DNA of 49,955 nt from Candidatus Rifleibacteriota bacterium (GCA_018818125.1 JAHISQ010000019.1:1-49955); one strand, 5' to 3'; shown: positions 32,890 through 42,265, counted from the stretch's first letter. Notes: generated by a model not told the origin, from the sequence alone. Translations and numbers: made by a program.

Positions 32890-34008
32890 ATGAAAAACAA
32901 CGAAATTCCTTTTTTTCTTGGTTATGTAGAACAGGCAATTGGCGGCGGACAGGATCCGTTGAGTCCGCCTATTTCGATAAGCAGAAACGGCACCCTCGCC
33001 AAGTGGCGTGGCAAGCTGAATTTTCTCGACCTGCGCGTCAACGACCCGGGACTCAAAAAAAATGCTGCAGCGTTTGAACTGGTTCTGCAGAAAGCCGCCT
33101 CGCTCTCGATTACAACCATAATTACACTTCCAGAATATTCACCAGTTTACTTCGATCTGCCACCAGAACCTAAGCCTAAACCCGAAGAGCCTGCCCGTCC
33201 GGCGCGGCGCGTGGAGGTAAAGGCCACGCGCCTTACCCACTTCAAACCAGCATATCTGGCTTTGCCTTCGGTTCTCCAGGGACACTCTTCCTATTACAGT
33301 CTTTCGGTCGAAGAATGCCTGCCTGTAATAGAACTGGCTGCGAAATACTCGGTAAAAGACATTATAGTGCCAGTTTCCGAACCGGGCGTATTTCTTGATC
33401 CTCAGGCTGAAATCAAGTTGAAGAAAGCCCTCAAAGAATTGTCTGCCGTTGCTTCCGAGGCTTCAATAAACCTGCACCTGCGCAACGGTGGGATATCGCT
33501 TTCCGTTTATGGTAAACTGGCTCGCGAATTTGGTTGCAAGCTGGCATACGACGTTGGTATCGCCCACCTGGAAGGCGAAAACGTTTTGGATACATATCAG
33601 AAATTAAATGACGAAATCTCGATTATTATTCTGCAGCAGGTATTACCCGGTCTCGACAAGTTCAGTGCGCGCCGCGATGCCATGGAAAGAGCTCTCAAGG
33701 AATATGTTGTCGCGAGAAACGAATACCGAAAGAGTATTGAAGATAAAGACGACAGTTACAGCGAAAAGTGTCTGAAACGTTTTAATTACGCGTTGAAAGA
33801 TTATCAGGAAGCCTCTCGAAATACTTATCTCAATCTGGGGCTTTATCAGAGCGGAGATCTTAATATGGTGCCTTTGCTCAAGGAAATCCGAACCAGTATC
33901 GAGGCCGGTGCTGAGAAATATGTTTTGCTGGCGATGGTGCCGAACACTCGCAATAACGACTTTGTTTTTCAGAAGCTGGCGCCCGAGAACTTTTCGGGTG
34001 CTTTTTGA
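32890..34008 (+). CDS. TIM-barrel protein, xylose-isomerase-like
   Basis: 372 aa from the ATG at 32890. Repeated beta/alpha units can be seen: LNFLDLRVND, SITTIITLPEY, VKDIIVPVSEPG, INLHLRNGG, KLAYDVGIAHLEG, ISIIILQQVLPG, YVLLAMVPNT. The segment CKLAYDVGIAHLEGENVLDT is the best match to sugar-phosphate isomerase/epimerase (AP-endonuclease-2-like) barrels. The usual metal Glu/His set is not complete, so activity is uncertain. A Pro/Arg insertion (PEPKPKPEEPARPARR) lies at ~95-112 and a charged helical insertion at ~265-330 (KEYVVARNEYRKSIEDKDDS). No signal peptide: cytoplasmic. 12 nt upstream of a periplasmic TPR gene. The fold is likely; the function is unknown. Confidence 0.5.
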   Translation: MKNNEIPFFLGYVEQAIGGGQDPLSPPISISRNGTLAKWRGKLNFLDLRVNDPGLKKNAAAFELVLQKAASLSITTIITLPEYSPVYFDLPPEPKPKPEEPARPARRVEVKATRLTHFKPAYLALPSVLQGHSSYYSLSVEECLPVIELAAKYSVKDIIVPVSEPGVFLDPQAEIKLKKALKELSAVASEASINLHLRNGGISLSVYGKLAREFGCKLAYDVGIAHLEGENVLDTYQKLNDEISIIILQQVLPGLDKFSARRDAMERALKEYVVARNEYRKSIEDKDDSYSEKCLKRFNYALKDYQEASRNTYLNLGLYQSGDLNMVPLLKEIRTSIEAGAEKYVLLAMVPNTRNNDFVFQKLAPENFSGAF

Positions 34009-34020
34009 ACCGGTGAATAG

Positions 34021-35166
34021 ATGATAAAATACCTTCTTACAGCTGTTTTATGGGTAAGTTGCCTGCTGCCGACGCACTTGCAGGCCGCTGACACAGATAA
34101 GGGCGATGCCGTTACCGCGCCCTACACCTTGAACAGCTGCCTCAGCCGCGCCGAAGAGCTATTTCGCGCTAATAATTACGCTGATGCTCTGATTTTTTAT
34201 TACGAAGGTATGAGTATGACTGCCAACGAAGAGATCAAGGCGCGCCTGCATTTTCGAATTGGCGAATGCCTTGAAGCAATCCGACGTTTTGATTTTGCGA
34301 CCTGGCACTACAAGCAGGCTATACGTGGAAAGTTGCCTGAGTTGCTTGTCAGTCGCGCCATAATGAAGCTTGAACATCTGCCTGAGCTGGCACAGACTGA
34401 AGAAGCTACCCGTCTGTTTAATCGCGCCATGGATCTTTACCGCCGGCGCAATATTCGTGATGCCATAGATGATTATCTGGCCAGTTTAAGACTGATGCCC
34501 ACTTTGATGGCACAGGATGAATCAGGACTGATCGAAGATGCGGTTAAATATCTGACTTTTTTGTCAGAATCAAAGGAGCGCGAGCCCGATCGCCTGCTTA
34601 AACTCGCAACTTTACTTGAATTGCGTGGCGATGTCGAAAAAGCTACCGAGACTCTGCAGCAGATTGTAATTATTTATCCAGACTCTGATCAGGCGCATCA
34701 GGCTGAGGAAAAGCTTGAGCTTTTTACGCAGCGGCGAACAGCCTATGTTGAGCCGGTCAAGCCAGTCAGCGCACTTGATGAGGTTTATGGCAACGAAGAA
34801 ACTCTGTTGTTCAACGAAACTTTTGATTTTCGTAATGCCGGTACAATTTCGCGACAGCTCGAAAATGCTGCATTTACTTTGCGCGCAGTTAATGAGCGCC
34901 CTGGCATACCTCCTGAGCGGTTTGAAGTGTTTTCGATAACGCTGGGGCAGGGCAGCGAACAGCGTGAATTTTTGTTCACGGCAGAAGAAGGTATAGATCA
35001 GAAAAATTTAAGTTTTGTTTCTGCTGAAGTTAAATATACGGTTGCTTTTACATCGATCAATCAGACGCGCGGTTTTATTCAAGACCTCTATGGCGATGGG
35101 CGTCGTGCTGTAACCCTGTTCTCAAACGTTGGTGTACATCTCAAGATTGAGCGCCGGCTGGATTGA
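34021..35166 (+). CDS. Periplasmic TPR protein
   Basis: 381 aa. Signal peptide MIKYLLTAVLWVSCLLPTHL then QAAD. Then TPR-like helix pairs from ~40 to 230 (AEELFRANNYADALIFYYEG; FDFATWHYKQAIRG; ATRLFNRAMDLYRRRNIRDA; LATLLELRGDVEKATETLQQ then IVIIYPDSDQAHQAEEKLEL). The last ~120 residues form a beta-rich domain (FEVFSITLGQGSEQREFLFT ... VGVHLKIERRLD). TPR proteins scaffold envelope complexes. No partner can be named. It follows the TIM-barrel gene by 12 nt and is followed 17 nt later by a 36-aa membrane peptide, so the three are probably one operon. Confidence 0.7.
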   Translation: MIKYLLTAVLWVSCLLPTHLQAADTDKGDAVTAPYTLNSCLSRAEELFRANNYADALIFYYEGMSMTANEEIKARLHFRIGECLEAIRRFDFATWHYKQAIRGKLPELLVSRAIMKLEHLPELAQTEEATRLFNRAMDLYRRRNIRDAIDDYLASLRLMPTLMAQDESGLIEDAVKYLTFLSESKEREPDRLLKLATLLELRGDVEKATETLQQIVIIYPDSDQAHQAEEKLELFTQRRTAYVEPVKPVSALDEVYGNEETLLFNETFDFRNAGTISRQLENAAFTLRAVNERPGIPPERFEVFSITLGQGSEQREFLFTAEEGIDQKNLSFVSAEVKYTVAFTSINQTRGFIQDLYGDGRRAVTLFSNVGVHLKIERRLD

Positions 35167-35183
35167 CTAAGAGGTAATTAATC

Positions 35184-35294
35184 ATGTTTTTTCAGATTTT
35201 TGGCTATGCATTCGGATTGTTTATGGCTGTACACTATTACGTGTTTCTTGTGTTTCTGCCAGCATTGATAGACAGTTTTCTTGATGACAATTAA
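35184..35294 (+). CDS. Small membrane protein, 36 aa
   Basis: ATG at 35184 with GAGG 10 nt upstream. The product (starting MFFQIFGYAFGLFMAVHYYV) is one hydrophobic segment (about 1-28) followed by an acidic tail (SFLDDN). It sits 17 nt after the TPR gene. Too short for most gene finders. The clear RBS, single-span design and operon position support it, but no homologue is known to me. Confidence 0.5.
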   Translation: MFFQIFGYAFGLFMAVHYYVFLVFLPALIDSFLDDN

Positions 35295-35317
35295 TTTGCG
35301 CAAAAATTGAGAAATTC

Positions 35318-35326
35318 TGCTATCAT
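35318..35326 (+). promoter_or_regulatory. Extended -10 promoter before the AT-hook/DUF4912 gene
   Basis: TGC followed by TATCAT, with TTGCGC 19 nt upstream of the hexamer, ~50 nt before the ATG at 35376. The extended -10 may compensate for the long spacing. Confidence 0.4.
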
Positions 35327-35375
35327 AACTGCATCGCTTTAGCGGGAATTACTGTCTAGTGACCGGGAGTGTGGT

Positions 35376-37517
35376 ATGAAAACAAAGTTTTCTGGGAAAG
35401 ATCTTGAAAAATTTAGTCGAGAGAAGCTATTTGAACTGGCACAAAGTCTAGGTGTGGCAGTCCGTAAAAATAGCACCAGAGAAAAACTGATTGAGGCCCT
35501 GTTGCCGCTTGCTCAGAACACAGAAAAAAAAGCAGCAGAAGTAAATAAAACAGAAATGCCAGAGCCCCCTGTAAAGAGAGGTCGAGGCCGTCCACCCCGC
35601 AACACAGTTGTGAACCAAGAACCAGGCGAAAAGGATGAAAGTGTCAGCAAGGCTCAAGCAAAGGCGATTGCAAAAGAAAAAACTCCGGCACCAAAAATCG
35701 GTAAAAAGACAGCCGCATCTGCAGAAAAATTAGAAAATTCTGAAAAGCCCGCAAAAAGCAAAAGAGGCCGACCACCCCGCAGCGCGGTGATAAGCGCTGA
35801 CCCGGCAGAAAAACCGGCAAAGGTCGTCAGTACCGACAAGTCTGCCGCGAAAGTTGCTGCAAAAAAAGAAAAAGCAGCCAAAGAAGAAAAAAAGCCGATT
35901 AAGGCTGTAAAGGCTCCAAAAGCTGCAAAAATTGAGACTGTTGAAAAGGCTGCCAGATCTGACAAAAAAACATCAGCCCCGGAAAAGCCGGTTAAAACAG
36001 AAAAAAAGTCGCTTAGCGCAGAAAAAAGACCCGCTAAAATCGACAAAAAGCCAGTTGCAGAAGAATTCTCTGAAAAGCCCATGAAAAGAGGTCGAGGCCG
36101 TCCGCCAAAGGCAGTGGCTAAGATTGTTGAGCCGGCCGCCGGAGATGTTGAAGCTCCAGTCAGAAAAGGCCGTGGCCGCCCGCCCAAGGCTGTTGCAAAC
36201 AGTGATGCTATAGTTGAAAAAGTCAAAGAAAAATCACTGGATGCTTCGGCATGTGCGACTTCAGATGCTGCTGTTAAAAGCCTGTCCCGTGGTTTTGCCA
36301 AGAAGTCCGATGATGCACCTTCTGCCAAAAATAAAAAGGGTGCAGAAGTCATGCGTGATGGTGTTGCAATACCCGTGGAGATGGTCGGCGGGAATAGACA
36401 AAAGACGTCTTCGAAGGCTGAACAGATCGAAAAAGATCGCTCCAGGCGACACTCTTCTCTTAAGACCACCATGGATATTCCTGTTTTTCAGCCATCTGCC
36501 GGGTTAGAGGCTACCTCGCCTATCAGCGAAGACGAACTTACCGGTGATTTGCCGGTTGAATATGGCGAAACCAGAGTTGTATTGCAGATTCGCGACCCGC
36601 ACTGGGCCTATGCCTACTGGGAAATCCCTCGCGTCGAACTCAAACGACTCGAACTTGAAGTGGGTATTTTCGAATTTGCGCACTCACATTTTGTTTTAAG
36701 ACTGCATAACGTTTCTCAGGGCTTTTCTCAGGAAATAAAGCTCAGTGAACACGCCCGCAACTGGTATATTTATCTAGAAAGCCCACAGACCGTTTATCAG
36801 GTCGAGCTTGGTATGCATAGCCCAGCCGAAGGCTACAGCTTTATAGCTTTATCAAATCTGGTGCAGACTCCTCCTGATCGGGTCTCTGATCGCTGGGCAG
36901 CACCAGTGCTTCCCGAGGCTGTTCTTGAATCTGAAGAAAGAGTGGGTGGCCATGAGATTTCAGATTCGAAACCTGTTGAGGCACCTGGCATTGACCGAAT
37001 TACCGCACCTGAACTTGTCTATTTTTCAAGTCTAAGTGGTGAAGTCATACCTCTTCCCGGCTCGTCAGATCTGCTTGCCGGCCAGAAGCTTCTGCGACCT
37101 GAAGTGCCCTCTTCGGTTGATGTTCCATTTGTTCCTGGCGGCATATCATCTTTTGAAATGCCGGGGTCTTTTGCTATGCCAGATTCCTTGGCCATGCAGA
37201 TGCCAACCTCGCCCGCTCCATCTTCAGCTGACTGGTCTTCTCTTACTGTCAGCAGCTTCGGCAAGAGAGACAAAGACGCTGGTGATAACGACATATTCCT
37301 CACCACGGCTGTCGAAGTTATTGTCTATGGCAAAGTTAAAGTTGGCTGTGAATTGACATTTCAGGGCGATCCGCTTCGCGTTCGACCTGATGGCTCGTTC
37401 AGTCTGCGACTGGCGTTGCCTTTCGACAGCGGTCATAGCATAGATCTTGTCGCTACCGACATGCGCACCGGCAAGACACGCGTTATAAAAGCTGCTGTAA
37501 ATCTTAAAAAACACTGA
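35376..37517 (+). CDS. AT-hook-rich protein with DUF4912 domain
   Basis: 713 aa. Residues 1-50 (KFSGKDLEKFSREKLFELAQ, then SLGVAVRKNSTREKLIEALL) look like a Rho-N/SAP-type helical DNA- or RNA-binding domain. Residues ~50-330 are very rich in Lys, Ala, Pro and Glu and hold four AT-hook cores: RGRGRPPR (68-75), KRGRPPR (129-135), RGRGRPPK (238-245) and KGRGRPPK (264-271). Residues ~400-510 are DUF4912 (YGETRVVLQIRDPHWAYAYW then EIPRVELKRLE). A Pro/Ser/Met-rich segment (~540-630) and a small beta domain (VEVIVYGKVKVGCELTFQGD) close it. DUF4912 often neighbours GH57 glucan enzymes, as here (16 nt downstream). Binding AT-rich DNA via the hooks is likely; what links that to glucan metabolism is unknown. 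Confidence 0.8.
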   Translation: MKTKFSGKDLEKFSREKLFELAQSLGVAVRKNSTREKLIEALLPLAQNTEKKAAEVNKTEMPEPPVKRGRGRPPRNTVVNQEPGEKDESVSKAQAKAIAKEKTPAPKIGKKTAASAEKLENSEKPAKSKRGRPPRSAVISADPAEKPAKVVSTDKSAAKVAAKKEKAAKEEKKPIKAVKAPKAAKIETVEKAARSDKKTSAPEKPVKTEKKSLSAEKRPAKIDKKPVAEEFSEKPMKRGRGRPPKAVAKIVEPAAGDVEAPVRKGRGRPPKAVANSDAIVEKVKEKSLDASACATSDAAVKSLSRGFAKKSDDAPSAKNKKGAEVMRDGVAIPVEMVGGNRQKTSSKAEQIEKDRSRRHSSLKTTMDIPVFQPSAGLEATSPISEDELTGDLPVEYGETRVVLQIRDPHWAYAYWEIPRVELKRLELEVGIFEFAHSHFVLRLHNVSQGFSQEIKLSEHARNWYIYLESPQTVYQVELGMHSPAEGYSFIALSNLVQTPPDRVSDRWAAPVLPEAVLESEERVGGHEISDSKPVEAPGIDRITAPELVYFSSLSGEVIPLPGSSDLLAGQKLLRPEVPSSVDVPFVPGGISSFEMPGSFAMPDSLAMQMPTSPAPSSADWSSLTVSSFGKRDKDAGDNDIFLTTAVEVIVYGKVKVGCELTFQGDPLRVRPDGSFSLRLALPFDSGHSIDLVATDMRTGKTRVIKAAVNLKKH

Positions 37518-37533
37518 TTAATTAACAACTGCG

Positions 37534-39123
37534 ATGAACACTACTGGCTATCTCTCTTTGATATTGCATGCTCATCTACCTTTTGTTCGCCATCCCGAAC
37601 ACGCCGACATGATGGAAGAAAGGTGGCTGTTTGAGGCAATCACCGAAACTTACGTACCACTGCTGGATGTGTTTGGCAAACTTCGCGATGATGGCATCAA
37701 ATTTCGTATCACCATGTCACTTACCCCGCCTCTTGTAAATATGCTTTCTGACGATCTGTTGATCGCCAGGTATTCGAGACATCTCGCTTTGCTTGAGGAA
37801 CTCGCCGAAAAGGAAGTCGACCGAACCCGCTGGATGCCGGAATTCCACGGCTCTGCGCTGATGTACCGCGAAAAATTTCATCGAATTCGTAAAATCTTCA
37901 ATACCTGGCAGGGCAATCTGGTTAATGCCTTTAAAAGCTTTCAGGATGCCGGTGTTCTTGAAATTATCACCTGCTGCGCCACACATGGTTTTTTGCCTCT
38001 GATAAACGATTTCAGAGAAGCAGTGCGCGCCCAGATAGATATGGCTGTGCGCGACTATAAGAAGCATTTTAATCGGCAACCACGTGGCATCTGGCTGGCT
38101 GAGTGTGCGTATAATCCCGGCGACGATGAGATTCTCAAAGAGTTTGGAATCGAATACTTTTTCACTGACACACATGGCATTCTTTATGCTGATCCCCGCC
38201 CAACCTATGGCGTATATGCGCCTGTTTCCTGTCCTTCAGGAGTCGTGGCTTTTGGCCGCGACGTTGAGAGCAGTCGGCAGGTATGGTCGGCTCATGAGGG
38301 CTATCCAGGGGATGCGGCCTATCGCGACTTTTACCGCGACGTTGGCTTTGATCTCGAATTTGATTACATCAAACCCTATATCCATGAATCCGGGCATCGC
38401 CTCGGCACCGGCATCAAGTATCATCGCATTACTTCGCGCGAAATCGAAGACAAAGAGCCCTATAACTATCAGGAAGCGATGGCGCGTGTTGCTGCTCATG
38501 CCGGGCATTTTGTCTGGTGCCGTGAGCGCCAGATCGAATATCTTGCCGAAAACATGGATCGAAAACCGATTGTGGTTTCTCCTTACGATGCGGAGCTTTT
38601 TGGGCACTGGTGGTATGAAGGTCCGGACTTTATTCATCACGTGCTTCGCAAAATTGCTCTTGAAAGCACGATTGTGAAACTTGCCTCGCCAGCAGATTAT
38701 CTTGATGAATATCCGCGTAACCAGCAGTCGTCGCCCTCGCTTTCATCATGGGGGCATAAAGGTTACAACGAAGTCTGGCTCGACGAGAGTAATGCCTGGA
38801 TTTATCCGCATATACATAAGGCTTCTGAACGCATGATTGAGTTGGCAAACAGCCTCCCTGATGCGGTGGGACTGCTGTTGCGCGCACTAAATCAGGCTGC
38901 CCGCGAGTTGATGTTGCTGCAATCTTCGGATTGGGCCTTCATTATGAAAACTGGTACAACAGTGGAATATGCTCATAAACGCACTCGCGATCACGTGTTC
39001 AGATTTAACAAGATTTACGAAGATATCAGAAGTGGCTGCATTAATGAGAACTGGCTGCGAGAAGTCGAGCGTCGTGATAACATTTTTCCGGAAATGGATT
39101 ATCGCATTTATTGCAGCCAATAG
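37534..39123 (+). CDS. GH57-family (DUF1957) alpha-glucan branching-type enzyme
   Basis: 529 aa, the usual length. GYLSLILHAHLPFVRHPEHA opens the family's (beta/alpha)7 barrel. The catalytic nucleophile is E190 (IWLAECAYNPG) and the acid/base is D352 (VVSPYDAELFGHWW). The C-terminal helical domain (about 410-529) has SSWGHKGYNEVWLDESNAWI, typical for GH57 branching enzymes. It would make or remodel alpha-1,6 branches in glycogen-like glucan in the cytoplasm. The gene follows the DUF4912 protein by 16 nt and precedes the cyclase by 9 nt, with a weak RBS (no strong Shine-Dalgarno). No other glycogen genes are in the window. Amylase-type activity cannot be excluded. Confidence 0.88.
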   Translation: MNTTGYLSLILHAHLPFVRHPEHADMMEERWLFEAITETYVPLLDVFGKLRDDGIKFRITMSLTPPLVNMLSDDLLIARYSRHLALLEELAEKEVDRTRWMPEFHGSALMYREKFHRIRKIFNTWQGNLVNAFKSFQDAGVLEIITCCATHGFLPLINDFREAVRAQIDMAVRDYKKHFNRQPRGIWLAECAYNPGDDEILKEFGIEYFFTDTHGILYADPRPTYGVYAPVSCPSGVVAFGRDVESSRQVWSAHEGYPGDAAYRDFYRDVGFDLEFDYIKPYIHESGHRLGTGIKYHRITSREIEDKEPYNYQEAMARVAAHAGHFVWCRERQIEYLAENMDRKPIVVSPYDAELFGHWWYEGPDFIHHVLRKIALESTIVKLASPADYLDEYPRNQQSSPSLSSWGHKGYNEVWLDESNAWIYPHIHKASERMIELANSLPDAVGLLLRALNQAARELMLLQSSDWAFIMKTGTTVEYAHKRTRDHVFRFNKIYEDIRSGCINENWLREVERRDNIFPEMDYRIYCSQ

Positions 39124-39132
39124 AGAGGTTTT

Positions 39133-42100
39133 ATGAGTAAGACGGGAATCATTGCTGCTGTCAAATCTATTTTCGTTGCTTCTGGCTCTTCAAAGTCGAA
39201 AGAAACCTTGCGCACCGGCCTGATTTTTGGTTTTGTTGTTTCACTGCTCTCACTTGTAATGATGACGTCCGGGTTGCTTAGAGATTTTGATACGTATATC
39301 AATGCCATGATTGTGCAGATGGGATTTCATAAAGAGAAAGATCCAGAGACTAAGAAGTTGGAAGAGAAGCTCGGTTTTACTATCCAAGACGAAGATACTC
39401 GCGTTTGGATCGTAAAAAAGGATCAGGCAACATCAGAACTTCTCGAAAGAAATCCTGAACGTGAAGAATTTGCGTCGTTGTTCAGGTTTCTTGGCGGTTC
39501 TCAGATCGTTAAAAGCCCTGAAGGTTATGGCGGAAGAGGTTTGCAGTTGCTGAACATAGATATCGGTTTGTTCAGCGCAATAAAAGATTTACCGTTCAAG
39601 ACTGGCTACCAGGAATGGAGCAGTTTTGCTGACAAATCGGATCTTGCTACTGCAACAATGGTAGAAGCCTTCGATCAGGCTAACTGGCATTCGACCAGTC
39701 GCCAGGTTCGCGAATATTTTAAGCAGAATCCTCAGGAGGATGGCTTCAACAGTCTGATAAAAGTTGAAAGCAAGCTCTGGAATCCTTTGCGAAACAATGC
39801 TTTTATTGCGTTGGCGGGCGGTGGGCAGTTCCTCATTCTTCCGACTCTCACTACCAACTGGGAAAATCCCGTGTTGAAGCAGTATCTACGAAAACGGCTT
39901 GGACAGGGCGAAGCCACGGGAGTCACAATTGACAAAGATGTTCCCAAAGACATCGCAGAAGCCGTCTCTCTTCTTGAACGCTGGCAAAGCCTGTTCTCCA
40001 ATCTCGGTCGCATAAGTCTTGATCTGCATGTTGGTATGTTTGAGCGCCCTGGCATTTTGATGAACATATCGTTGGATGTTACACTGGCAGCTCCGCCTGC
40101 CGAGTTTTTGGTTGGACCTGCCTCAATAATCGGCTTTGACTTTGTTCTTCAGGGAGAAAAGAATCCTGATGTTGATGCTGTGCTCGAAAAAGCCATTGAA
40201 TCGTCGCAAAGTCAGGTAGTGCTGGCTGGTCACACCATTCGCGAAGAAGAACTTCGAGAATTTTCGCAGAATAATATTGTTGCCGATGATGCTGCCAAGG
40301 TGGCAAAGCGAACTGAAACTGTTGTTCGCCAGATCATGCCGCATTCAAGGTTCGTCAAGAAAAATACCGATGTCGCGATGATTGATATGAGCGTAGGCAG
40401 CAAAAGTCTCGTCACTATGGCCCCATTGTTTTTGCTAAACGAGCAGACAAAAAAGCTGATGCCGTCTTTTAGTCTTAAAATCGCTATGCTTGAACTAAAT
40501 CAACAGTTTCCTGACAGAAAACCATCCTATAGCGAAGAGATGGAAAGAGTGTTGGCGGAGAACTATGAAAAAGTTGCATCGGGAAGTTTTCTCGGACCCT
40601 TGGTGATACATGATCGGCGTATCCCAGTCGATGAAAAGGGAAGAATGTTGATTGATTTCGTCGGTTCAACTGTCAGTGCAAGTGTTCGCGGTAAATTTTT
40701 CCCTGCAGCAATAGGTTCGGTGGCTTTTTATGAGTGTTTTGATCGCAAAACTCTCAAGCGTTTGCACCGCAAAATGCCCGGGAAAAAAGCTCTTCTCCCA
40801 GAAAACGCGCACAGTCGAACCCTTGGTCGCGGATTGAACAGTGAGAATAAGTCTGGCAAGATTATGCTGGCGGGTCCTTTTGAAGTCAGCGACTTCGACT
40901 ATTTTTCCACACCACTGAATTATTATACCCCTTACCGCGTTCAGAAAGAGCTTCTCATGGGTATAGAAATCCACGCTAATGCGATTATCAACATTCTCGA
41001 TAAGCGCTATATCAGTCATCCAAACACCAGGCATACCGCCGTTGCTCTTTTTCTTTCATGTCTGCTGCTCGGATTTGTTCTCGACATACTGACCCCTGTC
41101 GGTGGCGCGTTTTTGACCTTTGCATTTATGGGCAGCGCTTTCTGGCATGCTTATTCGTCTTATCATGTAGCCCGACAGGTATTCGATTGCTCGGCACTGC
41201 TGGTAAGTTACCCGGTAATATGGGCTGCAGCCACAGTGACCAACTATGTGCGCCAGCGCGCTCGTGCCCAGACAACTAAGGACATGTTCTCGCGCTTTGT
41301 TGCAGCTGACGTCGTGCAGTATATGCTCGACAACCCGGAGTTCGTAAAACCTGGTGGTGAAAAGGTTGAGCTGACCATATTCTTCTCAGACGTGGCAGGC
41401 TTTACTTCGATTTCTGAGGCTCTGACCCCAGAAGAACTGGTTGTACTGCTCAATGAGTATCTTGGTGCTATGACCGACCTGCTGTTCGAATATGGGGGCA
41501 CGCTCGACAAGTTTATCGGTGACGCCGTTATGGCTTTCTGGAACTTTCCGCGTAAGCAGGAAGACCACGCGGTTAGAGGCTGCCTCTGCGCTCTGGCAAT
41601 GCAGCGTAAGATCACTGAGCTACAGATTGGCTGGGCAGAAAGAGGTCTGCCGCGTGTTTCTGCTCGTGCCGGCCTTAATACTGCCAATGTCGTTGTTGGC
41701 TATATGGGTTCTTCAAAGGCCCAGATGAACTTTACCTGTATGGGTGACGGCGTCAATCTTGCATCACGTCTTGAAGGAGCTAACAAGGAATACGGTACCG
41801 ACATGATGGTCAGTGATGCGACCTATCAGCGGGTCAAACATGCTGTTACCGGCAGATTTCTTGATTTCCTCGCGGTTAAGGGCAAAAAGGAACCGGTAAA
41901 AGTTTTTGAGCTTGTTAGCGAAGTAGGCAACGAACCCCCAGGCTGGAATGAACTTTCTGAGATGTATGACCGCGCCATTAAGTTGCATCTCGACCGCCAG
42001 TGGGATGAAGCGATTGCAACCTTTGAGCAACTTCTGACGCGCTGGCCAGATGACGGTCCAAGTAAGACATACATCGCCAGATGTAACGAATATAAGCTGA

Positions 42101-42150
42101 ATCCGCCGCCAGAGGGCTGGGATGGCCGATACATTCTCACTCACAAATAG
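39133..42150 (+). CDS. CHASE2-class III adenylate/guanylate cyclase
   Basis: 1005 aa. A membrane segment at ~30-50, a large extracytoplasmic CHASE2-type region (~65-630), two or three membrane spans (~640-710), then the cyclase domain (~735-905) and a TPR-like tail (~925-1000, AIKLHLDRQWDEAIATFEQL). Metal-binding aspartates are D753 (FFSDVAGFT) and D797 (FIGDAVMAF). The transition-state Asn/Arg pair is in GDGVNLASRLEGANK, and a Lys in LDKFIG is in the adenine-specifying position, so cAMP is the more likely product. It senses an envelope signal and makes a cyclic nucleotide. No cNMP-binding protein is encoded in the window. GAGAGG stands before the ATG. The CHASE2 assignment is by general layout; the cyclase is clear. 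Confidence 0.87.
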   Translation: MSKTGIIAAVKSIFVASGSSKSKETLRTGLIFGFVVSLLSLVMMTSGLLRDFDTYINAMIVQMGFHKEKDPETKKLEEKLGFTIQDEDTRVWIVKKDQATSELLERNPEREEFASLFRFLGGSQIVKSPEGYGGRGLQLLNIDIGLFSAIKDLPFKTGYQEWSSFADKSDLATATMVEAFDQANWHSTSRQVREYFKQNPQEDGFNSLIKVESKLWNPLRNNAFIALAGGGQFLILPTLTTNWENPVLKQYLRKRLGQGEATGVTIDKDVPKDIAEAVSLLERWQSLFSNLGRISLDLHVGMFERPGILMNISLDVTLAAPPAEFLVGPASIIGFDFVLQGEKNPDVDAVLEKAIESSQSQVVLAGHTIREEELREFSQNNIVADDAAKVAKRTETVVRQIMPHSRFVKKNTDVAMIDMSVGSKSLVTMAPLFLLNEQTKKLMPSFSLKIAMLELNQQFPDRKPSYSEEMERVLAENYEKVASGSFLGPLVIHDRRIPVDEKGRMLIDFVGSTVSASVRGKFFPAAIGSVAFYECFDRKTLKRLHRKMPGKKALLPENAHSRTLGRGLNSENKSGKIMLAGPFEVSDFDYFSTPLNYYTPYRVQKELLMGIEIHANAIINILDKRYISHPNTRHTAVALFLSCLLLGFVLDILTPVGGAFLTFAFMGSAFWHAYSSYHVARQVFDCSALLVSYPVIWAAATVTNYVRQRARAQTTKDMFSRFVAADVVQYMLDNPEFVKPGGEKVELTIFFSDVAGFTSISEALTPEELVVLLNEYLGAMTDLLFEYGGTLDKFIGDAVMAFWNFPRKQEDHAVRGCLCALAMQRKITELQIGWAERGLPRVSARAGLNTANVVVGYMGSSKAQMNFTCMGDGVNLASRLEGANKEYGTDMMVSDATYQRVKHAVTGRFLDFLAVKGKKEPVKVFELVSEVGNEPPGWNELSEMYDRAIKLHLDRQWDEAIATFEQLLTRWPDDGPSKTYIARCNEYKLNPPPEGWDGRYILTHK

Positions 42151-42265
42151 AATTTTAAGAAATTTCAGAGGCATTTTTAAAAAAAAGATGCTCAAAATGG
42201 ACGAAGTATGATAACTATGTTGGTCGCCACTTTTATCAGAACAGCCATACACAATCAGGGACCAG

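Noticed and set aside
35654..36472. 272-codon minus-strand frame opposite the AT-hook gene
   Set aside because: A by-product of the Lys/Ala-rich coding strand; no RBS and no recognisable domain, while the plus-strand protein has DUF4912.
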